Of a stretch of 64,000 bases of DNA, positions 1-12,563 are shown piece by piece. The notes below the pieces were generated by a model. That model did not search any database. It worked only from the letters and a program-made list of their open reading frames with translations, and was not told where the DNA came from. Numbering within the stretch: position 1 is the stretch's first letter; the number at the start of each line of letters is the position of its first letter. Source of the DNA: Neonectria sp. B-13 (lineage: Eukaryota > Ascomycota > Sordariomycetes > Hypocreales > Nectriaceae); assembly GCA_002682825.1 (NCBI GenBank), contig NOKP01000020.1, positions 434,001 through 498,000 on the forward strand. The letters are read 5' to 3'. Made by a program: the position numbers and the translations under genes.

Positions 1-1344
1 CTAGAGAGAAGCAGAAGCAGAATGAGTTGAAACGCATCTGGTGGTGCTGTATTATTCGTGATCGCATCATGCCTCTTTGTGTGCGGAGGAATACACAAAT
101 TACGCAGAATCACTTTGATTTCGGGTCCCACCCTCCTCTCGGTTTTGATGATCTTTCACAGGAAGTTGAGCGGTCCAGGGTTTATAATGCTGACACAAAA
201 CGGTCCCTCGTGAGAATTCTGGCTCGGATGACTGAGCTCTGTGTCTGCCTCACAGATATATTGGATTTGGTGTACCCAACGAGGGATCTGTCCCTTTCTG
301 ATGAGAGTTTGTCTTTACAAAACATGATACAGACTCAACACCATAAAGCCAATCTCCACGAATGGTTCCTCACAACCACCAAGATCTCGCCTATCTTTAC
401 AAACATATCCTCGCCCTCTCTTCCCGAACCAACCTTCCACAACGATGCCCTTGTGCTACATACAAATCTTGTTTGGATGTATTATCAGTAAGAACCCTTT
501 GCTTGCAACCTAGGCGTAATCATTATTTAACATCCGCTGCAGTTCAGCTCGAATAGCACTATGCAACTACGAACTTCAGTTTGCCATTCTACTCAACACC
601 GCCAACATTCATATCCCTTGGCAATTCCATGTGTCCATTGAGAAGACCCGCGACGACTTACTAGACGCCTCAAAGAGTATCACGGGTTGTCTCAAACAAC
701 TGCTCAGCCGCCACCTGGCTTGCCGGTTACCTAGCAGTGCAGTTGGATGCACAGCACTGCCACTGGCATTATACATGCTTGATATCAAGTTGACTTCAGC
801 GCTTTCGGCTTCCACAGGAGCCGTGCAAACTTGTCCTAAGGTATCTGAGACTCAGAACAGACTGAACCTTCTCATTCAAGCAATGAAGGAGTATCATCCC
901 AAATACGAAGGCGCAGACTGGGTTTCGAAGACCATCAGGTATTTTATGGAATGTACGTATCTCGAGGAACCGTCTTCCTCGTTTCTGGACCCTGTTTATT
1001 CAAAGCAACGCCAAGTGGAAGAACGCTACGAGGGTGGTTGGACTGATGTTCTTACCAACAATCCAACTTCTTACCTCAGGTTAGCATTAACCATCGATCT
1101 TAGCCTGAGCCAGGATCGTCTTCCGGAGGAGACAGATTTCCCACTGGAGATTAGAGGGGTACTCAACAAGCTTGGATGCTTTATGCCTATCTTGTTTGGA
1201 CAAGAAAGCAAACCGGCTCATGTGGTGGAAGAAGAGCAATTGTGTACATCAGTTCAAAACATCGCTGGATGGATCGAGAATGACAGGTCATTATATTTTG
1301 CGCTGGAGATGGGTCTTGGGCCTACGGGGTCTTACGGCTCTTAG
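1..1344 (+). CDS. Fungal Zn2Cys6-type transcription factor, C-terminal part (cut by window edge)
   Basis: Only the 3' part is present. Exon 1 runs from the edge to 487 and contains the KRIWWCCIIRDR motif of the fungal_trans (middle homology) domain, so the missing N-terminus probably carries a Zn2Cys6 cluster. A 55-nt GT-AG intron (488-542) joins in frame to an exon ending at the TAG at 1342-1344, with a typical helical tail (NYELQFAILLNTANIHIPWQ). The family are nuclear regulators, related in this motif to cutinase-factor-like proteins. It lies about 0.5 kb upstream of a lactonase-like gene on the same strand and could be the pathway regulator of the 2-20 kb cluster. That role is inference; the domain call is fairly secure. 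Confidence 0.75.
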
Positions 1345-1857
1345 AGGCTCTTAGAGTTGCCAGTTTTTAGGAACAATCATGATTCGGGTTAAGCAGCAAG
1401 GTCTCATATTCATCATTTGCAAACATTCAGTGAACAATTATATTTCTCTGATTGTTGCAAAATTATAATTCACACCATCAAATACAAAATCACTGGAGTG
1501 GGATTTCGCACACAGATGAATCGAATATCATTCTTAGCAGATATCATGACAGATTCAATGTGAACAGGCAGTGGAGCCGTTGAGAACAGGCCAGGACGAC
1601 CATCACTAGCACCGATATCTCGGAATTCAAACCCGAGGTGACCCAGGAAGACATACATTTAATGCCTCAGCCATTTTGTTAGCATGAAATGACATCCTCA
1701 CTAGACAGACCTCAAGCTATTATTCTTCACAAGTAACGCTGTTTCGTACGAGGTCAATCTCGTCACCACTTAGAGATCGGTATCAGTCAATTCCCGACTT
1801 CTGAAACTATAGACTCCAGAATCCTCCAGGTCATCACATCATCCATCGTCCTTTACA
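1345..1857. other. Intergenic, promoter of the lactonase-like gene
   Basis: 513 bp between the regulator stop and the hydrolase start. It is AT-leaning with no credible ORF; the last 100 bp probably form the 5' UTR. I see no clear operator. Confidence 0.5.
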
Positions 1858-3030
1858 ATGTCGACTGAATTCATCACACCAGCAACCCCACCGGTCTTGG
1901 ATATTCCGGAGACCGGCACGATTTGTTCACTCTCTGTTATTGATACGACGTGTAATCTCACGGTTCCGGCTGATACACTTGTTGAACCAGTCATACACGG
2001 GCACGAGCTCATGAACTTTCCGACTTTTGCCTTCTTGATTACACACTCGGTCCTAGGCAAGCAGGTACTCTTTGACCTAGGATGTCGAAAGGACTTTTGG
2101 AATCTACCACCACCGATATCCGAAGTCATCGACTCAAAGGTCCCAGGAATCAAAGTCGACGAAAGTCTGGTCGATATATTGACAGATGGTGGAATCGATG
2201 TCACAAACCTTGAGGCTGCAATCATAAGCCACCACCACTATGATCACATCGGAGATCCGAGCACTTTCCCACAAACCATGGCACTTTTAGTTGGCCCTGG
2301 TTTCTCGGATCAGTTTCTGCCCGGCTACCCGACCACAAAAACATCTCCAGTCTTCGAAAACTCATTTCAGGGTCGACATATCCATGAGATCACGTTTTCA
2401 GACGACCTGATTGTAGCTGGCTTTCGAGCGTATGACTATTTCGCCGACGGCAGTCTATATATATTAGACTCACCGGGACATGCGATCGGCCATCTTTCAG
2501 CTCTTGTCAGGACAACAACCGACACGTTTGTCTTCCTTGGCGGAGACATCTGCCACTTTGGTGGTGCTATCAGGCCAACCAAGTATACTCCCATGCCACC
2601 GTCACTGAGCTCAAGCGACGTGGGGCGGCAAAGTCATGATGGAGCATCATACGTCTGCAGTGTCTTCGCCGATTGCCACCCCGATCCCGACAACGCGCGC
2701 ACAATCCCTTACTACAAACCTTGCACACGTGCCGACTCATGGTATGTAGATCCAACACAGGCAATCAAGAGTATCGAAAGATTAGTGTCTATTGATGCAA
2801 ATGATCGAGTCCTTGTGTTGATCGCGCACGATCCCGCCATAACTAACACACTACCAATTTTCCCGAGGGGGGAATTGAATCACTGGTACACGGCTGGTTG
2901 GAAGCAAAAGCTTCGTTGGAGGTTCTTGAATGAGCTTCCCATAGGCGGAAAACCAGCAAAGCATCTCGTTGATGGTACATATATGGATGGCAAGCGTGTC
3001 AAGGACATAAATGGGGTGAAGGCGGAGTAG
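1858..3030 (+). CDS. Metallo-beta-lactamase-fold hydrolase, lactonase-like
   Basis: Single-exon gene of 390 aa. The zinc signature HxHxDH is at residues 125-130 (HHHYDHIG). It is followed by a metal-binding His in the SPGHAIGHL stretch, the bridging Asp in FLGGDICHFGG, and a late His in LIAHDPA. This set matches the N-acyl-homoserine-lactonase-like branch of the MBL superfamily. No signal peptide, so probably cytosolic. The expected chemistry is metal-dependent hydrolysis of a lactone or similar ester; the substrate cannot be read from the sequence. It is convergent with the zinc alcohol dehydrogenase (stop codons about 115 bp apart) and opens the putative catabolic cluster. The ATG is the first in frame after a stop-rich leader. 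Confidence 0.85.
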   Translation: MSTEFITPATPPVLDIPETGTICSLSVIDTTCNLTVPADTLVEPVIHGHELMNFPTFAFLITHSVLGKQVLFDLGCRKDFWNLPPPISEVIDSKVPGIKVDESLVDILTDGGIDVTNLEAAIISHHHYDHIGDPSTFPQTMALLVGPGFSDQFLPGYPTTKTSPVFENSFQGRHIHEITFSDDLIVAGFRAYDYFADGSLYILDSPGHAIGHLSALVRTTTDTFVFLGGDICHFGGAIRPTKYTPMPPSLSSSDVGRQSHDGASYVCSVFADCHPDPDNARTIPYYKPCTRADSWYVDPTQAIKSIERLVSIDANDRVLVLIAHDPAITNTLPIFPRGELNHWYTAGWKQKLRWRFLNELPIGGKPAKHLVDGTYMDGKRVKDINGVKAE

Positions 3031-3145
3031 TTTCCTAAGAGCTAGGCTATCAAAGGAGTTCATCACATGTATTCAAGAAGTTTGTGAATAGTGTAGGTGG
3101 CGACTGTTGCAAATTATCAATGAACTTTATCGCATAATTGGCCTT

Positions 3146-4392
3146 CTACTTCTCCGCGTCAAAGATGACCTTTTGAGCCTTCATAGAGTCAAAGATCTCG
3201 TATCCTTCTACAGATTGGCTAAGTGGCATAACCATGTCCGTCATGAAGCTGTAACGCAAGTCAGTCAGCGACAGCATTAAGCAGGACGCGATGGGTAACT
3301 CACTGCAAGAGATGTTGCTTCTTTTCGAGCAATTGGAGAGACTCTTCAAAGATACCTAAGACGCGTGTTTGGTTAGCGAAGAATACCCCTTGCTGATCTG
3401 TCGGTAGTTGGTAACACTTACTCCTTACTGGGCACCTGCCCATCATTATGGTGAGATTTTTCCCATAAGCTTGGTTTCCTGTCCATGGAATCTCCCCATT
3501 GTGAACCCCAACACTTGAAATGGTTCCCCACGGCCGAAGCAACTGAAATCCCATTTCCAACGCCGCACTATTGCCCACAACCTCGATAACGACGTCGGCT
3601 CCACGGCCGTCAGTTAGTTCCTTGACACGCTTCGCAAGCCCATCTCGTTGAGTTTGGTAGTTCCAGGGCTCGGCACCAAGGTCTTTGGCAGTCTGTAGCC
3701 GAGCCTCGACTCCATCAACAGCCAACAGGGCTTTCGGTTTGTGCTCCAAAGCAGCAACTAACGCACATAGACCGACGGGGCCACAGCCTATCAGTACCAC
3801 TGTGCTTTCAGTAGCAAAGTCGAGCTTGCCGAGAGCATTTTCAGCAGCAAAGTACCCAGTCGGGAAGATATCTGCCATGAGACACAGCTTCAGCTGCTCA
3901 ATGCCACTCGGAGCTTTCACCACGGTTGTTTCTGCAAAGGGTACCCTAACATACTCTGCCTGTCCACCATCCAACGCAGCGGTGCCGAACAGAAGAGACT
4001 TCTCGCATCGAGATGAAAACCCACGCGAACAGTAGAAGCATTTACCGCAGCTCACGGTAAATGGACATACAATGTCATCCCCAGGCTTGAGATCTCGTAC
4101 TTCAGAGCCGACGTGTTCTATAACGCCCGTAAATTCGTGTCCCATGATGAAACCAGTGGGAGAAGGCTGATGGCCACGAAAGACATGGAGCTCGCTAGTA
4201 GTTGAGGTTAGTGAAACGGTTATTGTTGAATGAGGTGACATAGTGTAATGATTGCAACTCTGGTGGTGCTTACCTGCCACATAGCGCGGTATATCGCACC
4301 TTGACAATGATGTCTTTCGGGTCTTGAATAACCGGAACGGGTCTCGTCTCAAGCCTTACGTCTCTCACACCCTTGAGGACAACGGCCCGCAT
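3146..4392 (-). CDS. Zinc-dependent medium-chain alcohol dehydrogenase (ADH 1 of the cluster)
   Basis: Four exons on the minus strand: 4392-4274, 4194-3422, 3355-3304 and 3248-3146, joined by GT-AG introns to give 348 aa. The start MRAVVLKGVRD is the usual MDR N-terminus. Catalytic zinc ligands are the Cys in ALCGSELH and the His-Glu of GHEFTGVIEHVG. The structural zinc loop has all four Cys (CGKCFYCSRGFSSRC), and the Rossmann motif is GCGPVGL. Similar proteins oxidise secondary alcohols and polyols with NAD(P)+. It shares an 882-bp divergent promoter with the acyl-CoA ligase gene, suggesting co-regulation. The substrate is unknown; as part of the cluster it may oxidise a hydroxy acid released by the lactonase. 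Confidence 0.88.
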
Positions 4393-5274
4393 CGTGTCCG
4401 GAGTCATGGCGGCGATGGATTTTTGGTATTCTTGGCTAAGCTTTTGCTCAAGGCTGGCGAATGTGATGATGCTGGCTGTTGTTTGGATAAATGTTTCCCC
4501 TCAATTAAGTATACTTGACACCCGCAACGTCAGCAATGACGAAACGGTGATTCACATTAGTCATCCGTGGATCGTGTAACCTCGTTTAACTCCTCCAATT
4601 GAATCCACCATGGTCTACGTTTCCCCAGATTGACCAGCACAGGGTTGCAGATGCACTCAGGCTGTGCCTCGGTCCGGAATTCACAAAGCAATGAATCCCC
4701 GCAGTATCCACTTGCCGGGTTCCTTTACCCCCACAAGCGCGAATGTGACCAGAATGCTTCCTCTAGGGTAACTTTACTTAGGTGGGTGGGGGTAGTCCCC
4801 TTCTTAACTGAATCTGGCGGCGTAGCTCAGAGACTGCCCAATTGAGCTTCCAGGCTCTTCAAATGATCGAACTTCCGAGGTAGGGTCCAAGACAATTGTG
4901 ATAATAGTGCAACGGTTGAACAATCTTGCAGCCATGTGGTAATTCAACACATGGACTATCCATGCCTAGGAGGATAATCTAGGCAAATCGCTGACGGGAA
5001 CTTGCAATTCCGAGACTCCCACAAAACCTCCGTGGACAATCCCGCGTACCCCCCTCGGTCGGATTAGCCACGATACCCTTGCCGAGGTTGAGGTGAAAGA
5101 CAAATACTGATCACCAAGAGCTTAATCTTGTATCAATATGTCGCCTACTCACCGTCACTCTAGAACCTGAATCCGAGCCATTCAATCTCTTATTGCGCAA
5201 GCAGTAACAGTGACACGTCTTCACTGAAGCAAATACAGCCACATTCTTATCCCAAGCCGGTCATCATCGTCATC
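4393..5274. promoter_or_regulatory. Divergent promoter between ADH 1 and acyl-CoA ligase
   Basis: 882 bp separate two start codons pointing away from each other. There is no conserved ORF. It contains several CCGAG/CTCGG words (for example near 4876 and 5011) and an imperfect CCTAGG...CTAGG pair near 4966-4984. Binding sites for Zn2Cys6 or bZIP factors are plausible but not demonstrable by eye. Confidence 0.4.
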
Positions 5275-6990
5275 ATGATATTCCAGTCTCAGAGTCCATC
5301 CATTGATCGTAAGTGATGCCACTGCAGCCAATCCAACACATGCTGACCCGGTTTCGAAGTACCCCCTCACGTATCATTATGGTCCTGGCTCTTTGACAAG
5401 CTCCCACAGTACAAGGTCCAAGGCTTCACAGATGTAGACACAAAGCAACATATGAGCTTTCAGGATTTGAGGCGATACACCACTTACCTCTCAACGGCCT
5501 TGGTCACATCGTACGGTTTACGCCCAGGCGATGTAGCCATCATCTACGGCAGCAACTCGGTTTGGTACCCAGTCGCCATGCTCTCCATTCTTCGCGCGGG
5601 TGCTGTTGCAAGCGGTGTGTCTCCGGACTACACGGTTGAAGAACTTTGCTTCAGTCTACGATTGAGCAAAGCAAAGTTTGTCTTGACAATGGCCGCCGTC
5701 GCAGAGAAGGCGTATGCCGCTGCGGCTACATGCGGAATCCCCAAGAACAATGTAATCCTCGTCGACGCCGAGAAGCCTGACACGACAAACATTCCAGAGT
5801 TGTTACGACTGGGAAAATCCAAGGGAGAATCGTCACAAGTACCACCGTACCAAATTCCTCAGGGCCGGTCGAATGCCGATGTATGTGCATACCTCTGCTT
5901 TAGCAGTGGCACTACCGGTCTTCCAAAGGCCGTCATGATATCCCACGCCAACGTCATTGCCCAATGCCTCCAAATTCAGCAAATCACGCCACTGGACCAC
6001 GACAAGATTCTTGCCGCGTTGCCCTTCTATCATATCACCGGCATCGTGCATCAGCTTCACCTTCCGATCCTGCTCAACGCTCACGTATATGTGTTACGGA
6101 ACTTCACCCTCGATAAGATGCTCAAGACTGTCGCAGATCATCGGGTAAGGGAACTATTGATAGTCCCCCCGATTCTGATTCGTATGGTCCAAGATAGTAA
6201 GATCGTGGCAAAATACGACCTTTCACACGTCAAGCGGTTTTCTTCGGGAGCTGCACCGCTATCTCGAGAAATCTTGACTTTGCTGGAAAAGAAGTTTCCA
6301 GGGACTGGTTTCAAACAAGGCTATGGAATGACCGAGTCGTGCTCTGCCATAACTTCTCACCCGCCTTCGATGTATGCCTACAAGTATGCCGACAAGGTTG
6401 GAACGATTGTCGGGTCAACCGAAGTGAAAGTTGTCCACCCCGAGACAGGAGAGAACTGCGGAGTCGGGGAGGAAGGTGAAATCTGGGCACGCGGGCCGCA
6501 GGTCGCAATGGGTTACCTGGAAAACCCAAAGGCAACCTCCGAGACGTTTGACAAGGACGGGTTCCTGCATACTGGAGACATTGGGAAATTCGACAGCGAG
6601 GGTATGCTATCCATCACCGACAGGATGAAGGAAATGATTAAGGTGAAAGGAATCGGCGTTGCACCCGCAGAGCTGGAGAATCTTCTTCTCGGGCACCCGG
6701 CTGTCAGTGATGCCGCAGTCTGCGGCATTCCTGATGATCGAGCTGGAGAAAGACCAAAGGCGTTTGTGGTCCTGAAAGCCTCACAGAGCTTGACTCCCGA
6801 GGAAGCGGGCTTAGCTTTAATAAACTTCACCAAGTCTAAGAAGGCAAGACACAAGTGGATTATCGAAGTTGAGATTGTCCACGAGATACCCAAAAGTGCG
6901 TCTGGAAAGATTCTTCGACGGAAACTCCGCGCATCATCTGCAACTGGCGGGATTATTGTACGGGGGACTTCTTTTTCACCGAGGCTCTAG
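5275..6990 (+). CDS. Acyl-CoA ligase, 4-coumarate-CoA-ligase-like (ANL superfamily)
   Basis: Two exons, 5275-5308 and 5360-6990, separated by a 51-nt intron; 554 aa. The short first exon supplies the family's expected N-terminus (MIFQSQSPSID, then LPPHVSLWSWLFDKL), so this start is preferred over the in-frame Met at 5452. AMP-forming signatures are present: the P-loop-like SSGTTGLPKAV, YGMTES, GFLHTGDIG, and the C-terminal catalytic lysine region SASGKILRRKLR. The reaction is carboxylate + ATP + CoA to acyl-CoA. The last three residues are PRL, a weak match to a peroxisomal PTS1, so peroxisomal location is possible but unproven. It would activate the acid made by the neighbouring dehydrogenases. 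Confidence 0.9.
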
Positions 6991-7904
6991 GTGCCTGAGA
7001 ATAGATATCTCACGTTTTGGAGCTGAAAGATACTTTGTATGCATACTGTCGTGTCATATATCATCGTACTAGTATTTATGAATAAAGTGAGCAAACAAAG
7101 AAAGTTCCTTCTTGACAGAGGATCGCCAAACACTTTCCCTCTTGGGCAAGAGATGAAGGTAAGATGTGAGAGCCAGTAATCACATTGAGTCAAGTAACGA
7201 ACATGGAGTTTCCTGCCGTGAGATATGGGATAGACATGTTCAGTGACAACGAAAACGACTAAGTAGGTCTGCCTATATTATGGAGAATAATGTTTTCCAG
7301 AAATCGTGTTTGTTCCTCCATTTCTAAGAGTCTAGCACGGGGACAAGTGTGGTAGTCTAGGGTAAAGCCAAGTCCTTCAGCGTTGACTCAATAAATCCGC
7401 AATCTAGTTACAGATTACGTGCAATGCCTTAGAAACATGAAAGCATCTTTGGAAAGACGAGTCTTAGTTTGGAATGGACACGCCTGTAGTTATGGTGACA
7501 TCATTGGCGTTCATTGACGAGTAAAATGGATCAAGAGTGCGTAGCTGACATGAGTCAGTGCCCACCATTTGGATCGGATCAACCTCCGGTATTGGGAATC
7601 TCAGATCAGGTTACTTAGTCATGTAGTGCCTGACTTGGCGCCCACATTTCAAGGCTTGACAGGCCCGCAAACATGACTCAGGACTAACCGGGGCAGCAAC
7701 TTGTGGCGGAACTTCATGATTGGTCACTGACATGTGAAGCTGGCGTGTCTTTGACAATCTGCTGCATCCTTGTTCTATCAATGGCATTGTGCAAAAAGCC
7801 GCCGGTCCCTGCAGAGATGATGGCTTGTCTGAAAGGTGACGAACAACTTTACGCAGTGTGCCAGCATTTTGCAAGCGACTTTTCATACATTACAGTAAAC
7901 CATC
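6991..7904. other. Intergenic, ALDH promoter region
   Basis: About 0.9 kb, AT-leaning, without a convincing gene. A CGG-N8-CCG element at 7575-7588 has the shape of a Zn2Cys6 dimer site, 330 bp upstream of the ALDH start. ORFs of up to 97 codons here have no recognisable features. Confidence 0.4.
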
Positions 7905-9723
7905 ATGGAGCTCGAACCTCATCTTACCCAGCTTTTTATAAACAACAAGGTGCGACAATGCATGAACTTTTGTGGAACAAAGAGGTTTATAACTAACTTT
8001 GGCAGTTTGTTGACTGTCGTGGCAGTAAAAAGTATGGTCGTGCAATCCCACCGGTGAAAGTATCAGTCATCTAATTGTCTGAATAGGTTGTCGGTCTTTA
8101 ACCCAGCAAATGGCAAGCTCGTTAGCGACCAAATCCCTGTTGCCGGAGATGAAGATATCGATGAAGCTGTCAATTTTGCGAACGAGGCCTTCCAAGCCGA
8201 CTCGCCCTGGCGCAAGATGACCAATGTCACGAGGCAGAAGATTCTCCTCCGGTTCGCGGACTTGCTTGAGGCCAACGAGGAACGTCTCGGCTACCTCACG
8301 CGGCTAACCTTGGGCTCGCCATTCCTCCCCTTTGGGAAGTCAGAGATAGAAACCGCTATTGGCTGCTTCCGGTGTAAGTGTTATATCAACCGACCTTTTG
8401 CGTATGCAGACACTAATTTGGCTCAGACTACGCTGGTTGGGTCGACAAATACGCGGGTCAAACCTTCCCCGCGGATGACGGCTACTATAAGATAGTTAGA
8501 AACGAGCCAATAGGTGTAGTTGCTGGGTAACGATACTTGTTATATCCCAACGGCCGTTGTAGCCCGCTAACTGAAGTTGCAGCATTGTCCCATGGAATGG
8601 TCCCCTGGCGTCTGTCGGCCTCAAGGCAGCCCCCGCACTGGCCACTGGAAACGTGTTTATTCTGAAACCGAGCGAAAAGACACCGTTGATGGCGGCGGAA
8701 CTTGGCAAACTGGTTCTCGAAGCTGGCTTTCCACCTGGAGTATTCCAGGTTTTGACCGGGGACGGGACAACGGGGGCTGCTCTTGCTGCTCACATGAGGG
8801 TTGCTAAGGTCAGCTTCACGGGCAGCATCGAAACAGGAAAGGCTGTGCAAGTTCTTGCGGCGAAGAGTAACCTCAAAAGAGTGACACTGGAGCTTGGGGG
8901 GAAAAGCCCCGCCGTGGTGTTCAATGATGCGAATCTGAAAAATGCGGTTGACTGGTACGCAAATTATTCTATCCCACCTATTGACCCTCATCCCCCATTA
9001 ACACAGCGCATCTAACGAGTGATCAAAGGACGACCAATGCTCTGCTCACCAACAGCGGACAAATTTGTTTCGCGGCAACAAGAGTGTATGTTCAGTCGGG
9101 TATCTACGATGAATTTGTGGAATCCTATGCAAAGACTTTTAAGACTAAAGAGAGTGTGATTGGAGACCCTGAACAACCAGGCACTGAGATCGGTCCTGTC
9201 GTGGACAAGGCCCAGTTTGAGCGGATCATGAATATTATCAGTACCGCGAATAAGGAACAGCAAGGTACACTTCTTTCTGGAGGAAAGGCTATTGAGTCCA
9301 AGGTATGGCCATCTATTCAGCAAGCACGTTTACTGAGGTCTGAGCTGACGGTGAGAATAGGGGTACTTTATCGAGCCTACAATCTTCACCGATACAAAGG
9401 ACAATGCCACCATCTACAAGGATGAGATATTCGGCCCCGTGGTGGTCATTAATAAGTTCGAAACCGAAGAAGAAATCATCCGCCGCTCCAACGATAGCAA
9501 ATACGGGCTCATGGCGGGCGTCTTCACTCAGGATATCAGTCGCGCACTACGATTGAGTTCAGCTTTCGACGCGGGTGTCGTAGGAATTAACTGCATCAGC
9601 ACCATCAGTTTCTCCTGTCCATTTGGGGGGACCAAGGAGAGTGGACTTGGGCGAGAGATGGGGGAGCATGCTCTCCGGGCTTATACTGAGCCTAAGACAG
9701 TCCTCATTAACCTGAATTATTAA
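7905..9723 (+). CDS. Aldehyde dehydrogenase (NAD(P)+-dependent)
   Basis: Seven exons: 7905-7949, 8006-8031, 8087-8373, 8427-8526, 8583-8954, 9029-9302 and 9361-9723. All junctions are GT-AG and the joined frame gives 488 aa, normal for class 1/2 ALDHs. Motifs include VPWNGPL with the oxyanion-hole Asn, the cofactor loop FTGSIETG, the general-base Glu in LELGGKSP, and the nucleophilic Cys in GQICFAATR. The first two tiny exons encode the expected LFINNKFVD start. It oxidises an aldehyde to the acid, fitting between the two alcohol dehydrogenases and the acyl-CoA ligase. The high intron number contrasts with the nearly intronless neighbours. Confidence 0.9.
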
Positions 9724-10254
9724 GACGAGGATGGTACGCCGATGCGATGTTGAATATACATGATTTGCTTAAACTCTCCGAGTCTTTGCTTTGCCTTGAT
9801 CGTGAACTTTCCTCTTGTCTTCTATGTAAGAGAATGGTTTCTCTGTTGCCGTTTCGCCATGCCATGTAAAAAGGGTAGAAAATGTCAAATTAGGAATGCT
9901 TGATCAGTGTCTTGCACCAAACGCCCTTTCAGGACGCCCGTGTCAATGACTATCATTCGAGATTACGCCCTGTTGGAACCCGGGCTTCCGAGGTTACGCC
10001 AATTCAAGTCCTACTTTGCCACGCTATTAGGAGAGACTAGTCTACTCTGTGTTCGAGTAGGAACGCTCATTAGAGTCGCCACCAACCCAGCCAACTCCAC
10101 TTCCCCGCTCCTTGAGAGTCCACTTCTCCACAAACTCCCCGGAAACGATTGTAATTCCGTCCGTATGCTCGTAGCTGAGGGGTAGCCTAGCCTGTCACCT
10201 CCATGACTCCGCATTGTCCAGATCTGTCTCCAGATTTTCTCCATTTTCAACATC
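9724..10254. other. Intergenic, promoter and 5' UTR of bZIP gene
   Basis: 531 bp between the ALDH stop and the bZIP start, with a pyrimidine-rich leader just before the ATG. No gene recognised. Confidence 0.5.
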
Positions 10255-11881
10255 ATGGACAGCTCCGACCACTCCCAAACCGCACCTCCGGGGTCCTCTA
10301 AAAAGCGGTCGAGGACGGTATCGAATCTGACCGAGGAACAGATCCAACACAAGCGAAACGTTGATCGACGAGCCCAGCGTGCTTTTCGCCAACGCACAAA
10401 GGACTGCATCGTCAATCTGGAGCAGCAGTTCTCGCAGCTTCAGGAGACGGCCAACCAGCGGGAACAGGAGCTCATAGCAGTTCGCCAGCAGAACAAAAGC
10501 CTCACGAATTATCTAGAAACCATCCTTGATCTGGTGTCGACCGCGCTGAGTCACTCGCGCGATGTCGCTCGCCATTCTGAGGGCTTCGGTAGGACATGCA
10601 GACCTGAGTCGTTGACCATAACCTCTTTCAAATTGCTAATATCTTTCGACAGAGAGTGATGGCGGCTTGCAGCAAGAACCCGACCTCCATCATCGGGTTG
10701 AACAGCAAGACATACCCTCTCCGCCCCCGTCTGGACTGGATCAGCATCAACTCGACCGGCCCACGACAGATCACTCCTTGATCCGGCCTTCTCCAACGCC
10801 AACAGATCACCAAGTGCTCTCGGATGTTGATCGTACGTCCGATGAGCATGTGGTTCCCGAGCAACACACCTCGTACAGCGTTCCGCACGTAGCGTCGACG
10901 AATATGAGCAACGACAGCCCATTGACGAGCTGCCACAACTCTCACCAAACAACTTCCCAAGCCACCAACTACTCAATTACTGAATCACCAGTCAATCAGA
11001 GCACCGGTGGCATGTCTCAAACCCACACCTTTGGCACGGTCCCAACTCCATCAAGTGCCATGTTGATCGACACGCGCCACTATGCCACTCGAACTTCGGC
11101 TTTTACGGTGCTTCCCTCCCACTCGCCCTCTACATGTCCCCTTGACCAGATTTTGCTCGACTTCCTCATCTCTCGCAGAGAAATACTCGCTGGGGGTGTG
11201 GAGTATGACACTGTCGTCGGGGCGCATAAACCAACTGTCAAAGCTCTTATCGACAACGCATTGGTTGATTCGGTTCATCCACTTAGCCGAATGATGTCAG
11301 AAGTTCTGTCTACTTTTCCATACGTCCACCTGACGGAGAAATTTGCCTTCTTCTTTCTAATGTGTCACACAATGAGGGTATGTTGACTCTTTTTTCCGTC
11401 CCCACAGGAAGCAAACACTTGATGCATCAAGTCCATCCGTGGTGTTGTTCGTGGCTAATTGAGACAGTGGCAAATATGTCCCACTAAAGAAAATTATCTT
11501 ACCATGCCAAAGTGGTTACGGCCTACGGTAACCCAGGTCACGGTTCCTCACGCCATGTGGATTGATAACATCCCCTGGTAAGAAGATGCTACAACAGTAA
11601 AAAGAGTTCGTTACTAACAATTAACCAGGCCCGGGGTCCGGGACATACTGATTGAAAATCCCGAGGACTATCCCTTTGAAGTCTTCTCCGAGTATTACTC
11701 TCAAAACGTCACCGTGAACTGGAGTTTTGATAGTCTCGACGCCGTCTCTGATGTTGGTAACGACCGAATCCTGCATTCCATTTTCGAGAAACACATCCGC
11801 AACCTCAAGAACTGGACTGTCTCTTCTGAGTTCCAAACTCGCTTTCCTTCAATGATACAGGCAATAGACTGTCTTGAGTGA
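10255..11881 (+). CDS. bZIP transcription factor with C-terminal DUF3425
   Basis: Four exons (10255-10588, 10653-11377, 11468-11577, 11629-11881) encode 473 aa. Residues about 15-85 form a bZIP: a basic region KRNVDRRAQRAFRQRTKD followed by leucine-zipper heptads (LEQQFSQLQ, LIAVRQQNKSLTNYLE). A long Ser/Thr/His/Pro-rich linker follows. The C-terminal half has the DUF3425 signatures (LDQILLDFLISRRE, WLRPTVTQVTVPHAMWID, PGVRDILIENP). This architecture is common in fungal AP-1-like regulators that sit beside metabolic clusters. It lies among the catabolic genes on the same strand as ALDH and is a good candidate local activator. The targets are inference. Confidence 0.88.
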
Positions 11882-12563
11882 ATGGCAACTTAATTAGGGT
11901 GGGGACAAGAGTGCAAATAATTACAGGGGGCAGTGAAGTCGAGTTATTCGCTTAGCGTGGGTAGGCAATCGAAACCGTGCATATGTCGGAGCTGTGGACA
12001 TATACGAAGAGAAAGGTTTCCCTGAAGTGTCATCTTGTGAGTTTTGAACAGGTGAAGCTTTTCCGCAGTCCCATCAATTGTAGCTAAACGTGTATGTCTC
12101 TATCTGTGGCCTTGATTATGACGCTGCGGGTCTATTCGTGTTATGTTCCATCACAGCTTTACCCGTTGCCTTCCATTGGGCTGAAGCTGTATTTGTTTTA
12201 TCTTCATTTCTGAAGAGTCAGTATCAAACGCGCTTGGTGCACTAATGTTCCGATTTCCAAAAGCCCTATGTCGTTCCCGATGGTGAAATTTACATCCAAG
12301 TCATATATACTCAAGGCCACATGGCTCTGAGATACCTAAATGCAATGGTGGTCGTCACTGCATGTTATATGCGCTGGTAATCTAGAATACAATAGGTGAA
12401 TTGAACTGGAGTTCCGAGATTTCACAAAGTGTTCCATCAAGGTAGGCCTCAGAGTGGTGCCCTCAAATAGACCTAGGACAACCTTCTGTCAACAGCCCGT
12501 TTCTTGACTTGTCCTCATCTTCCCGGATGGTATGAGAGACTTGTGTTGTCAGATTTTCGAAAC
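11882..12563. other. Intergenic between convergent bZIP and transporter genes
   Basis: 682 bp of 3' flanking sequence for two convergent genes. Only short shadow ORFs; nothing recognisable. Confidence 0.5.

Noticed and set aside
7703..7996. 97-codon ORF ahead of ALDH
   Set aside because: It overlaps the first ALDH exon, whose product MELEPHLTQLFINNK fits the ALDH family start, so this frame is a shadow.
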